Source of the DNA: Darksidea phi
Lineage: Eukaryota > Ascomycota > Dothideomycetes > Pleosporales > Lentitheciaceae
Reading direction: 5' to 3'
Length of the DNA: 55,423 nt
Assembly: GCA_030770425.1 (NCBI GenBank)
Contig: JASJFT010000269.1
Span: forward strand, 1-55,423
Of the stretch, positions 44,601-54,600 are shown piece by piece. A program made the translations under genes and the position numbers. The stretch's first letter is position 1. Every line of letters starts with the position of its first letter. The notes beneath the pieces were generated by a model, which was given only the letters and a program-made list of their open reading frames with translations, was not told the origin of the DNA and did not search any database.

Positions 44601-44670
44601 TTAGTTCGCATCCCTTGGTTCGCATCCCTTAGTTCGCATCCCTTAGTTCGCATCCCTTAGTTCGCATCCC
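44601..44670 (+). repeat. 14-bp tandem repeat, five units
   Basis: Five head-to-tail copies of TTAGTTCGCATCCC (one with G for A at position 3), then a partial sixth (TTGGTTCCAG). Confidence 0.95.
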
Positions 44671-44927
44671 TTGGTTCCAGCAGTTCCCCTCTCCTGCACC
44701 CCACCCCCTTCCTCTAGGCCGCGTGTTGAGGCTCGTGTCGGATGAAGCCAGTGTTGGCTGCCCACTGTTCCACGGGCCGACGTTAAGCGTTCCACTCTTT
44801 TCATGTACAGTTGAAATTTCAGTACTGGTCTTCAGATGTATGCAGTTTATCGTTAAGTAGAAAAACTCCCCTACAATAGCATAGTTACGCAATGCAGCTT
44901 TTCCTCAGGAAAAGAAAAAAGTACTAT

Positions 44928-45095
44928 TAATCGCCGCCGTAAAAATCAGGTGGAAGCGGATGCAGTGTTTTGTCGCAGCTCTGCAGCCACTCGCACATCG
45001 ATAAAGAGCTTTAGCGGGCTCCCGCAGCGACTCTCCAACCACGCTGCAGGCCCGGACTATTTGTAGAGATTATAACAATATTTATAAGTCTCTAG
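44928..45095 (+). repeat. dispersed repeat B, copy 2
   Basis: Second copy of 41463-41640: same orientation, with GTCGCAGCTCTGCAGCCA, CTCCCGCAGCGACTCTCCAA and CTATTTGTAGAGA shared; small indels. Confidence 0.85.
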
Positions 45096-45365
45096 TAGAC
45101 ATGACGATTTTAATGGTCCGCGGTGCTGCATGCAGATCTAGCCTAGGCCCACTCACGCACCTGTGCGGCAATTTAGCATCCGCGGGGCTCTCGCCCGCGC
45201 TAGAGATTGCAGTGCAGCGAGGCCCCGGTTGCCTGAATTCAGGTCTACTGAAGTGGAATATCCCTGTCTGTAAGAGGTTAGCGGCATTGCCACATTTCAG
45301 CCACAGCACGGCCACAGGCTGCGGCCAATCACGAACGTGTACACTTCTCTAGCCACACCCTACCG

Positions 45366-45560
45366 AAATATCGAGCTCAAGCTCAGTAGCTGGCCGATAT
45401 CAAGCTCAGTAGCTGGCTAATATCAAGCTTAGTGGCTAGCCTATATAGAGCTCAGTAGCTGGCTAATATCGAGCTTAGTAGCTGGCTTAATAGCTAGCTG
45501 ATATCGAGCTGAGTAGCTGGCTGATATCAAGCTTAGTATTAGGCTTAGTATTAGGCCTAC
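45366..45560 (+). repeat. about 23-bp degenerate tandem repeat
   Basis: Seven or eight units of the pattern GATATCAAGCTCAGTAGCTG-GCT, with T/C and A/G changes and one truncated unit. Ends in two TTAGTATTAGGC words. Confidence 0.85.
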
Positions 45561-46321
45561 ATTGTAAGGGGGCAGACCCCGTCCTCACTACACAGCTGAC
45601 TGCGCACGGAATCCGACTATAACAGTGCGAGGAGAAACGAATAGATAGGTGAGGAACTGATCCCTGCGGAACAGCCTCCTATATATACTAGCTATCGGAG
45701 CGGAACAACCGACTCCGGGCGAAATGCTGGCTCTGGGTGTGGACCTGACTGTTCAGGAACCACGTGACGACAGCTCCGTATACTACGGAGCGCGAATGGG
45801 CCTTAGCCCATTACATACATATAACTCGCTCCGCTTTCCAATTCTCGTTTACGAAAGAGTAGGTTGTTTATATTTTAATCAATCTGAAGTTGAAACTAGC
45901 GCTATATTCGGTGAAAACGAGGTTCTGATGGTGCTTCTAGAGGTATTAGAAATAATATAAACTAAGGTAAATTTAAAACACCTACTAGTACTTATATAAC
46001 CTATATCTAACCTTATTAAGCGATCTAGAGCCGCTAGAAGTTTTCTAGTAGTCGTAAGGTACCGTAAGACCGTCAGCTTCATCTCGGCTCTACCTAGCCC
46101 TAGCCCTAGCCCTAGCCGTCTATTAGCTATCTATCTGTTAGCTATCTATTGTGTACCGAACAGGATCTCAGATGAGTAACCAGCGACTAATAAACTTAGC
46201 GTAAACTATAACCCTGCCCCTTGTACGCCTCTAGCTCCTTCTGAAGCCGATATGACGGTAATCTGAACCTCAGTACCGAACAGGCTCTTATCGGGCACAC
46301 CAATAAGCCTTCCTAAACCTA
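45561..46321. other. AT-rich intergenic stretch
   Basis: No gene recognised. The first 170 bp (GTAAGGGGGCAGACCCCGT) resemble a worn repeat edge. A CCTAGC run lies at 46093-46117. A 79-codon open stretch at 45724-45960 has no motif. Confidence 0.35.
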
Positions 46322-47560
46322 TTGGAGGATAGTCAAGTGCCTCCCAAGGCTCTCCATGTCCAAAGACGGACTGAAGGACCGCTCTCGGATTCGTCGTTGG
46401 ACGAGAAAATAAAGCGATTCCATAAGTCCATGGATGCATTAGATGAACAAGTAAACTACCTGCATCTTTCGTCCTCAGCTACGGAAAATGCGTCGATCGC
46501 GGCAATGGCTCCCAAAGTCGACAACACCGGAGGAACAGTAGTAAAAACTAGCCAAATTATAGAATCCATTGATGAGAGAATGAAGACTCTCAACACCTAT
46601 GCAGGAGGTATCGTGTCTGGAATGGATGGTCCACGATCAGACGCGGCTTCCCAAGGTGAGATAACTCGACTACGCTGAATGTAAGTTCCCTCTTCGCCCA
46701 GGCTATCTTACAGGTTAACAGCCTCAGGGAGAGAGCTACGGTATCAGAAGGTAGCAAGTGCCATCGATTCAATAACCAAACTTCAACAATTCCAGCTCGT
46801 ATGATTAGAATTTCTCGACACAGGCACCGGGACTTGGAACAAAGACCTGAACTTCATACTTCGCCAAGCGCAGTGTACTGGGTACTCCAACCACCCCGTT
46901 CCAAACATTAGATCCAAAGTCCGAGCCCAGGCGTCCTCGTTATGAACGGAGCTCTTGAAGATGGAACGGCCCGGTACTCAGCCATGAGTTTGCTATGCGG
47001 GATGCTCACTCGTTCACTTTTCTGTGGAACACATAATTCCCGAACCGACCTCATCGGCGGACCCGTTGGCATGCTTCGAAGCCTTGTGACTCAGTTACTG
47101 TCAATACAACAATTCGACGTTAGTTTTTTGAACTCTGGTCAATGGAAGGAAGGTCTCCAAGTCCACAGCTTGAGTATGCTTGGACGGCTGTTCCGGAGAC
47201 TATTCGGACAATTACCTGAAGTGGTTGTGTTCTGCAACATCGATGGGGTATCGGTATTCGAGGTCGATACTTGAGCCGGTGAGCTTCAATTAGTTATGAG
47301 AATGCTTCTGGACACGGTAGTGGATCCGGAACTCAGTGCGCGTGTCGAGCTGCTTGTTGCTAGTGTGACTGGGAGTAGATTTTCAAGGGTATGCTGGGTG
47401 AGCTGAACAGGCTCTCTGTGCCGAGGAATGTAGCAACTCCAAGGCCCCTTACTGATCGAACGATGTAACTCGGACTAGTGGAAGTGGAAGAATGTCAACT
47501 CGAAGCAAAGAATGGTCTGCTATGTCCGGGAACGGTCCCTTGTTTAAAGATGTATATGAG
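46322..47560 (+). pseudogene. decayed P-loop-family protein of a fungal expansion
   Basis: The first part (46322-46675) is helical with a weak coiled-coil pattern. The second recognisable part (46942-47271) holds GGPVGMLRSLVTQLL, LFRRLFGQLPEVVVFCNID, GVSVFE, a pattern I know from large fungal hypothetical proteins related to STAND/AAA NTPases. Translating on past a TGA at 47272-47274 gives ELQLVMRMLLDTVVDPE and LLVASVTGSRFSR, which continues that family. The Walker A region is not visible. Stops and frame changes between the parts show it is dead. Confidence 0.6.
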
Positions 47561-47604
47561 CAAGGCTTCGATTGAAAATAATACCAGGATCCCCTACAAT
47601 ATAC

Positions 47605-48653
47605 CTACGCTTCTTCCTTCGTGTCGACGTATGCGAAGTACTTCGCCTGAGGGTAAGACCGATACCCGTGAACTTCATTCTGCTCGACAAACCTCCTTAA
47701 CTCCGCTACTTCTTCCACCGTCAATGCGACATCCTTGGCCGCGCAGTTTTCTTCAAGGTATTTGATATTCCTTGTTCCTGGGATAGGGAAGAAGTCGTCG
47801 CCTTGAGCCAGAATCCACGCCAAAACCAACTGCCCTAAACTAACTTTCTTCTTCTCGGCAAACCCCTTAAGATGGGCAACGATTGTAGTGTTGGCGGCGA
47901 TGTTTTCCTCGGCGAACCAGGGGAAGTTTTTGCCGCGGATATCGCTCGGATCGTCGGTGACCGAGTCGCGGCTGGTGATGTGGCCGGTGAGCAGACCGCG
48001 ACCGAGGGGACTGTAGCATACGAGAGCTACGTCGAGTTCGCGGCATGTCGCGAGAAGGTTTTGGCTTTCTTCGGTTTCGATTTCGCGGACGAAGGGCGAG
48101 TATTCGACTTGAATGGCGGCTACAGGGGCGATCTTGACAGCGCGCTTGAGCGCGGTCGAGGATACTTCGCAGAGGCCGATGTGTTTGATCTTGCCCTCCC
48201 TAGCTGGGTTAGATTTCGAAACAGTGAGCGAGTAGGATGAGGGATTTACGCTTGGAGTTCCGCCAGGACACGCATGGTTTCTTCGACGGGGGTGTTCGGG
48301 TGGAGACGGGGGGCATAGTCTGCAAGGTATCAGTGACATGTGCACTGCCTTAACTCCAGTCTCGATATAGTTCACCGAGTGAAAGCGGCGAAAACGTTAC
48401 AATCTTTTGTCCTAACGGGGAGGCCTAGAAGTCTCAAGATGAAAGTCATGACTTACACAAATCAATGCAATCGACACCCAACTTCTCCAAGCTCTGCGCA
48501 CAAGCCTTCTTGCAATACTCGCCGGAGCTATCAATAGCCTTGAACTCCCTGCCCTCCATGACGATGCCGAACTTGCTCGCGAGGAAGATCTCATCTCGCT
48601 TACCAGTTCGCTTGAACCATTTGCCGATCATCTCTTCATTGTCGCCGTAAGCT
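47605..48653 (-). pseudogene. 5'-truncated aldo/keto reductase
   Basis: Three spliceable exons on the minus strand: 48653-48457, 48319-48250, 48199-47605, all in phase, ending at a proper stop. An NAD(P)H-dependent reductase of the AKR (yakC-like) type: AYGDNEEMIGKWF, GVDCIDL, YYAPRLHPNTPVEETM, then EGKIKHIGLCEVS, VQVEYSPF, CYSPLGRGLLTG and IPGTRN. The GVDCIDLYYxxR region keeps Tyr-Tyr. The expected first 60 or so residues (GFGCMGLS-type start and catalytic Tyr region) are not seen in the 400 bp upstream, although an acceptor-like CTGCAG stands before exon 48653. It is probably a truncated pseudogene; an unseen distant first exon is the alternative. It lies 396 bp 3' of the GMC gene, same strand. 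Confidence 0.75.
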
Positions 48654-49049
48654 CTGCAGCATCATTAGCTTGGACCTTTATGTTTCGAATGGAAAACACT
48701 GGGACTAGAATATATCACGGCTGTCTGTGTAACAGAACGGTTCAGGACTCCGTTCGATGAGGAGATTCCCTAAAAGCAACGGTTAATATGGTCAAACTTA
48801 GGAAATAGGGAAACGTTTAATCAAGCCTGGTCCCTAGGTGGTCTATATGTAAGACTTGATAGCACTGAGCACGGTGAAGAATGATTATAGAAGGTGAAAC
48901 AGGTTCTATTTCGTTGGAGAGACGAATCGCTGCCCACTATAGTTGGCAGCGATCCCGGGCTATATAGAAGCTCTACTGTGTACAAACTGCTTAGCAACTT
49001 TATTTCCCGCGAACCTTCCAAAAGAGACAGAAACAGTGCATCCACACAT

Positions 49050-51028
49050 CTATGTTGAGTGCAACCCTAACTCTTTGAGGAAGATATCGGCTGCCTTTTC
49101 TGCAAGAGCCACTGCCGTATTCATAGTGTTGGCAGCAACATTGTGCGGCGGAATGCTTAAATCGGCAATCTTGAGCGCTTTGACACCGTACACACTGAGA
49201 TGCCGGTCGACCACGCCATTTTCCTGGCGCGGCGCCATTTTGCACGTTCCCAGCGAGTGCCATGTCGTCTCTACATGCCCCCGCAGCCAGTCCTCTATGA
49301 CCTTGTCGTCCTCTGCCGTATAAACAATGTCTTGCACATCTCCAGACAGACTACCGTTCAACTGGACACAAGCGGCATGGGAACCGGGCGGGAACGGAGG
49401 ATGACCGCTAGCCAGCTCACCGCGGTATGTCTTCATACGGCGGAAGATCTCACGGTGTTTCTTGTACGCCCATACGTGCTTCTTTATATCCACACCGTGG
49501 GCATCGGAGAAGAAACCCGTAGTAAAATCAAGCCTGTCATCTAGCTCAGGCCCGGTGATGTGAATTGAGCCACGAGAGTAAGGGTACCCGGTGAAAACCG
49601 ACATGGCAAAATACTGCCCAGCAGGGACGTTAGATGGATCGCCCGGGAACCTGGATGCGGTCAATTTCGCGCGAAGCGTGAGCGATGATAACGTGCACTC
49701 ACGCATTGATGAGAGATCCCAGCGCTAGTGGCTTGTTTAGATCATTCTTGTAATCCTTGTCCCAGGCTTCCTGGAACTTTGGTCCTAGGGAGGCAACTTC
49801 CGAATCAGTGGCTCGCAGCTTGCACGTAATGTCCATAGCGTTCCAACCAAGGATCGAGGCGTTCTGCTTGATCAATTCCACGGGGTCCACACGGCCAGCA
49901 ACAAGGGCATCGATGGTCTCGTTTTCGTTCAAGCTGGAAAGATATGGATATATCAGTAAATGGTGGTCCTGGTAATTGTCACCGACACCAGGAACATCAG
50001 CGACTACTTCAATCCCAGCGTTCTTCAAAATCCCCGGGTTACCCACACCGGACCTTTCAAGTACGGATGGTGTCCCCAAGGCTCCGCAAGACAAGATGAC
50101 CATCTTCCTTGCTCGAACGGTACGAAAAGCACCATCGGGTTGACCTTTCGGATTAGGCCTGTATTCAACGCCGGAAGCATGCTTGTCTTCGAAAAGAACG
50201 CGTTTAACCTGAGAATCTACAACGACATGCAGATTTGGATATTTCCCGCTTTGAAGTCTAGGGTGAAGATATCTAGACGCCGTGTCTTGCCGCTTACCGT
50301 CCGGCGCGATATACCGCAATGCACGTTGGACGCCGTTATTGAAGTCAAGGGCCGACAAGTCCTCAATTTCGGGATATCCAACTTCACCTGCGGCTTGGAT
50401 GAAGTCTTGTTCAGACCTATTCGCACGGTATGTCCCACCGGAGACATTGATGGGGCCATCGAAGCCGTGGACAGCTCTCGGCCCTGGGCCATGATACGTC
50501 TCGAGCTAGAAGGCATCAGCTCAGCCTCGTAAGACTATCACAGTTCACAAATCCTTGAACCACATACCTTCTTCAAATACGGCAACATTTCATCAGTTGA
50601 CCAGCCGGGCGTCTTCCACGAGTCGAAGTCAACGCGTTGAGCCCTTGAGTACATCATGAGATTGATCGACGATCCTCCACCTAGAGTACCTCCCGACGGA
50701 ACGACCAGCTGTCTGTTGTTGATCTGGCTCTCCTGATTTCCATGATAGAACAATGTCGCGTTGCTCGTGGGCATGAGACCGCTCAAGAACAGAGCCGGGT
50801 GCACAATGGTCGGTACCTCAAAGTTATTCGGACCCTGTTCAATGACCAAAATGGACATTTCAGTGTTGGCGTCTGCTAGCCTCGCGGCAACAACACAGGC
50901 AGCCGTGCCGCCTGTGGGTAATGAGTCAGATGATTTTCTGTCAGACTTTCGAGAAGTTGATACTTACCTCCAGCAATGATGACATCTACCTCCTGAACTG
51001 TATCTGGGAGTGTCTGGTACAGCGCCAT
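49050..51028 (-). CDS. GMC-family FAD oxidoreductase (602 aa)
   Basis: Four exons on the minus strand: 51028-50968, 50911-50568, 50505-49703, 49650-49050 (1809 nt). Introns have GTAAGT, GTATGT and GTGAGT donors; acceptors are CACAG, CTAG and CCAG. The N-terminal Rossmann FAD motif (VIIAGGGTAACVVAARL, split by intron 1) is near residue 16, the GMC motif GGTLGGGSSINLMMYSRA follows at about 92-110, and the second signature (LSCGALGTPSVLERSGVG) is central. The C-terminal active site has the catalytic His in WHSLGTCKMAP and HNVAANTMNTA. No signal peptide, so probably intracellular alcohol-oxidase-like or pathway-specific. No PTS1 (ends LHST). It oxidises an unknown alcohol; context suggests an aromatic or tailoring substrate. 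Confidence 0.93.
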
Positions 51029-51768
51029 TGTGATATCACAAAGCCAGGTGATGAAGAAGATCCAAGATAAAGGGTTGATTAGATGGGAGTGGAAAGGGAT
51101 TTTGCAGTGCGACTGACGATGAAGATTAGCCATTTTTATAGAGCTAATTCCCACAGCCGTAGGTATTTTTTTGATGGGGGAGGGGGCTGTACGACAAAGC
51201 AGCGGGAAGCTGGAGCGGCACAGTCGCTCACAGGCAGGTTTCAGGCCCCCACGGTTCGGGTGAGGCAGGATACGGGCGGCGTGTTAGCCAATTCCGGATG
51301 TCCGCGCACCATGCATGCAGGTGTGCCGCCTTACGGTTCCACTGCGTAAGTCGCCCCAGCCCGAGGCATTTAGCCTGTTTTCCACTGCAACACCGCCGTC
51401 CCGGATTTCACTACCCCGCTCGGAGCGGGGATCAAGAGTAGAAGGCGATTAATTAATACATACTATTCAACGAGTGAATCGGGCGATCACACGCAAGCTG
51501 ACACTGCTTGCTTACCATGCTTCTTTCAATGTAACTGGTCGAAAAGGTTTTCATTCTGACAAAGGCGTAAATCTGCACACTGTGAGTGATTAAGATCGCC
51601 AAACCCACCGATACCGTCAATAGCACGTGGGGAATCCAGAGTCAGGCGGAGAACGCTTTCGTGGAGTCCACACTGGACCAAGAAGAAGTTTTGGAGATTT
51701 TTAGTAACATTAATTATTTGAAGAATTATGGCCATATATTAAGCCTCCCATAGCAGTCGTGTCAAAGT
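51029..51768. promoter_or_regulatory. GMC promoter and 3' region of the monooxygenase gene
   Basis: 740 bp upstream of the GMC start. GGGGGAGGGGG at 51176-51186 and a G/C-rich block (51180-51350) stand out. 51590-51768 holds the 3' flank of the minus-strand monooxygenase gene. No gene seen. Confidence 0.4.
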
Positions 51769-53179
51769 TCACGACTTATACTCCTCTACTCGATTTGACG
51801 ATGTCCTCAAGAGCGGGTCTTCGCCATTCCACCATGACTGGATCTTGTCAATACCACAGTACCACCAATACTGAAGGCCCGAGAGTAGTGCTACCGCTAT
51901 ATTGTGCTGATAGAATTTGCCCCACCAGATGCTCTGCGCCCAATGCAGGGAGGAGTACCTGAGGACTTTCTCCTCCCACTCTTGCAACGTTATTTTATTG
52001 CCCACATATTCTTCAACCCTCAAGGCATGATAAGCTGCTTGCGTGCCACTGAAAGCAGTGTGAGGACGAAAGAGTGAGAGGGCGTCACCCACAAGCAGCA
52101 CCTTACCATGCTCAAACGCTGCTTGTGGCGCACAGAACTCGGTAATGACCTGGACAAACGGGCCACGGATCTTGGTCATGACCTCCAGGAAGGGGGTGGG
52201 AAGAGGGATATCCTTCGCACGTTCAATTTGTGCGTTCCATATATCATCGCGCAGGCGTCCGGCAGGTACAAAATTGTGGTGCCTGTGGCCATCGATCCCA
52301 TCTACCAGTATGTCTTGTAATGATTCATCCGACTCGTTGGTATACCAGAGGAAGTTAAGCAGTCGTTCTCCTGGTTCCAATGATCCATTGATCCCGGGGA
52401 TTGTGTACATGATGCAGTGGTGTCTATGCATCATATGTACCGTCACGCTACGCCTGAAAATTTCCCGCGTTGAAACTGACGCTTCACTCTCAGGAAGTAT
52501 TCCCCGCCAGGCGATATATCCAACATATTGGCGCTTGACAGCAGGCAAATATTTTGACCGAACAAACGAGTCTGGGCCATCGGCGCCGATCACAAAATCA
52601 GCCTTTGTTTGCGCTATCTCTTGATTGTCGCGGTCCAGTATGGAAAGTATCATTCTTCCATCACTATCGCCCGCATGAAACATGTCGAGAACCTGTTTGC
52701 GACAAATATACAAAGCACGACCGTCGGTTTCCTCAGGATGCGGAGGCGATGGGTAGTAAGAGCTGACATACTGATCAAAGCAGGCTCTGAGGCGAAAATA
52801 GTATGTATCCCAACTAGTAATATCTCGGCGACCGTTGACGAAAATTCTAGTCGTATTGTCGGCATTTAGGGCTTGAACGCGGAGACTCCTGTGGCTAAAG
52901 GCATCTTTCAATCGGTCGTGAAAGGCCAAGTACACCTCAGCATCCGGGCCGAGACACACGCCTGCCATATGGCTTTGGCGCTCATTGCTGTCCTTTTCGA
53001 AAATCGTCACATTATGGCCTGCGTGCACTAAGGCGATCCCACACATTAAACCGGCCAACGAACCTCCGATCTGATTGAATCCTTATTATTAGCATTTCTT
53101 AGGAAGACCATATTCTCATGGGACGACATACTATCACAACATTCGATGGCCTTGTTGGCAGTTCTCGAGAGAGAGGCAT
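51769..53179 (-). CDS. FAD-dependent monooxygenase, salicylate-hydroxylase-like (449 aa)
   Basis: Two exons on the minus strand: 53179-53132 (48 nt) and 53070-51769. The 61-nt intron (GTATGT..CAATCAG) splits the Rossmann motif so that the start becomes NVVIIGGSLAGLMCGIAL. Starting at an internal Met (53058) would lose the first half of this FAD-binding loop, hence my choice. Group A flavin monooxygenase signs: VIGADGPDSFVR (DG motif, NADPH/FAD) and VLLVGDALSLFRPHTAFSGT (GD motif), then a helical tail. It inserts one oxygen into an aromatic or related ring. The C-terminus has a hydrophobic segment (VALLSGLQYWWYCGI). Ends EEYKS. It is divergent from the CMD-like gene. Confidence 0.93.
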
Positions 53180-53939
53180 ATTTGCTTTTGTGAAATACAG
53201 GGAAACACGTAGTATCGACTAGTATCCCTGAGAAGTCATTTCGTGGCTCGTTCTGAGGACTTTGTTCGGTCCTTCGGCAAATGAACCCCACCACTGGGGT
53301 TTAGGTGTGTCTATCCATGCCCCGACGGGAGGCAACAAGCAGCTGGCATAATTGATACTCACAAGCGATATGAGTAACAGTAGATGACTCCAATCAATGC
53401 AGACTGACGGCGCGGCGGCCTACTGTTACAATTCTATGTTGCATCCTGCTCCCTCCCTGTCGAAACCGCGATCGTCCGCAGATTGTTGTCCTGGCACGAC
53501 ATCTTGCAGCACGGCGTGCATTGATGGAGCAGAGCTGTGCAAGCGACGTGGCACAGTCTTCCATTGATAGGCGGAACTTTGCAAGCGACGTGGCACAGCT
53601 CCCCATTGCCAAGGCACAACTGCGCAAGCGACGTGGCACAGCACTTTATTGATAGGGTAGAACTACACAAATGACAAGGCACAGCTCTCCGTTGATATTA
53701 CCTTCCCAACATTTACAACTGCCCAGAGTTCACCGGCGGCATGAATCCGGAATTAGCGTTGACCGAGACAATGAACGTCCCTTCGGCGCACAAGCCTTCT
53801 ATTCACCTCTATTTATTTATTACAGAAGGACGAGGCACCAACTACGGCCTCAGCCGGATCCTCAATCGCTTTGCATACCCTGTCGTCCAAACGGTCGATC
53901 CTCACAGAACCTTCCCCAACAACAGTGAAAGCCATCCTC
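53180..53939. promoter_or_regulatory. 760-bp divergent promoter between monooxygenase and CMD-like genes
   Basis: Must hold the promoters of both genes. Contains a four-unit direct-repeat array (see 53519-53690). Several short open frames occur in and beside the array only because of the repeat. Confidence 0.6.
53519..53690 (+). repeat. four-unit array of about 43-bp direct repeats
   Basis: Units start at about 53519, 53562, 53604 and 53647, each with CATTGAT-like start and GCAAGCGACGTGGCACAGC core. Three cores are identical or nearly so; the fourth has decayed to ACAAATGACAAGGCACAGC. The core contains ACGTGG, a half of a bZIP/bHLH-type CACGTC/ACGT site. Spacing of 42-43 bp (about four helical turns) would put a bound factor on the same face each time. 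Confidence 0.85.
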
Positions 53940-54600
53940 ATGACTCCTAGATTTCCTATTCAGAAAGCGCCCGATATTACCGCAAAAGAAGTTATGGAAG
54001 ATGCGCTAGAAAAGATGCATGGCGGTACCCCTCCGTTCAAATGGGTGGAAGACAATGGCCGCTCACTGATAGGATGTTACGCTCCGTTAAGGTAAGCAAC
54101 TTCAAAAAGCTCTCCAAATTGACATGAACTCTGTTCGAGCATATTTGACCATCGAACCCCAAAAATGCAGCTACACGACCGCGCCTTGGACGCAACAGTT
54201 TTTCGAGCTTGCCAAACTTTGTTACAGCCCCCAAGGTGCGAAACCGCGGAATCGGGAACTGTCTATTCTTGGATTGAGCTCAGTCCTGGACGTTCCCTAT
54301 GTGGTCTATTGCCATCAAGGTGTTGCAGCGAAGGTGGGTCTGACCGCCGAGCAGTATGACGATGGGTTGGCTGGTCGGGTTCCGAAGGACTTGACTGAGG
54401 AGGAGAGCATGGCTTATCGTTTGGGACGCATTCTGACCAAACTGAATGGTCCTTTAGACGATACGACGTGGCAGGAAGTGACTTCCACTATGGAGAAGAA
54501 TGAATTCGTTGCAATTGTGCATACTGTTGCAGGTTATCGGTGGGTTTCGCTATTGGAACAAGTGAATGGTGAAGATCGAAGATGGGCTAAAACTGAATGA
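53940..54600 (+). CDS. carboxymuconolactone decarboxylase/AhpD-like protein (193 aa)
   Basis: Two exons: 53940-54091 and 54171-54600 (582 nt); intron 79 nt, GTAAGC..TGCAG. The product has the all-helical AhpD/CMD plan: PFKWVEDNGRSLIGCYAPL at the N-terminus, WTQQFFELAKLCYS, then RELSILGLSSVLDVPYVVYCHQGVAAKVGLT, where bacterial CMD has the catalytic region (E...C..C/H..H). Here a single Cys-His (YCHQ) is present rather than the AhpD CxxC pair. Related fungal proteins occur in secondary-metabolite and aromatic-catabolism clusters; actual chemistry is uncertain. The upstream in-frame Met codons are less likely because homologous proteins start near MTPRFP. Confidence 0.85.

Noticed and set aside
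46093..46117. CCTAGC/CCCTAG run resembling an interstitial telomere
   Set aside because: The unit is CCCTAG, not the fungal CCCTAA, with only about four copies; treated as a simple repeat.
53394..53682. Several overlapping minus-strand frames with CHVAC-like repeats
   Set aside because: They come only from translating the 43-bp direct-repeat array; no conserved start or protein-like composition.
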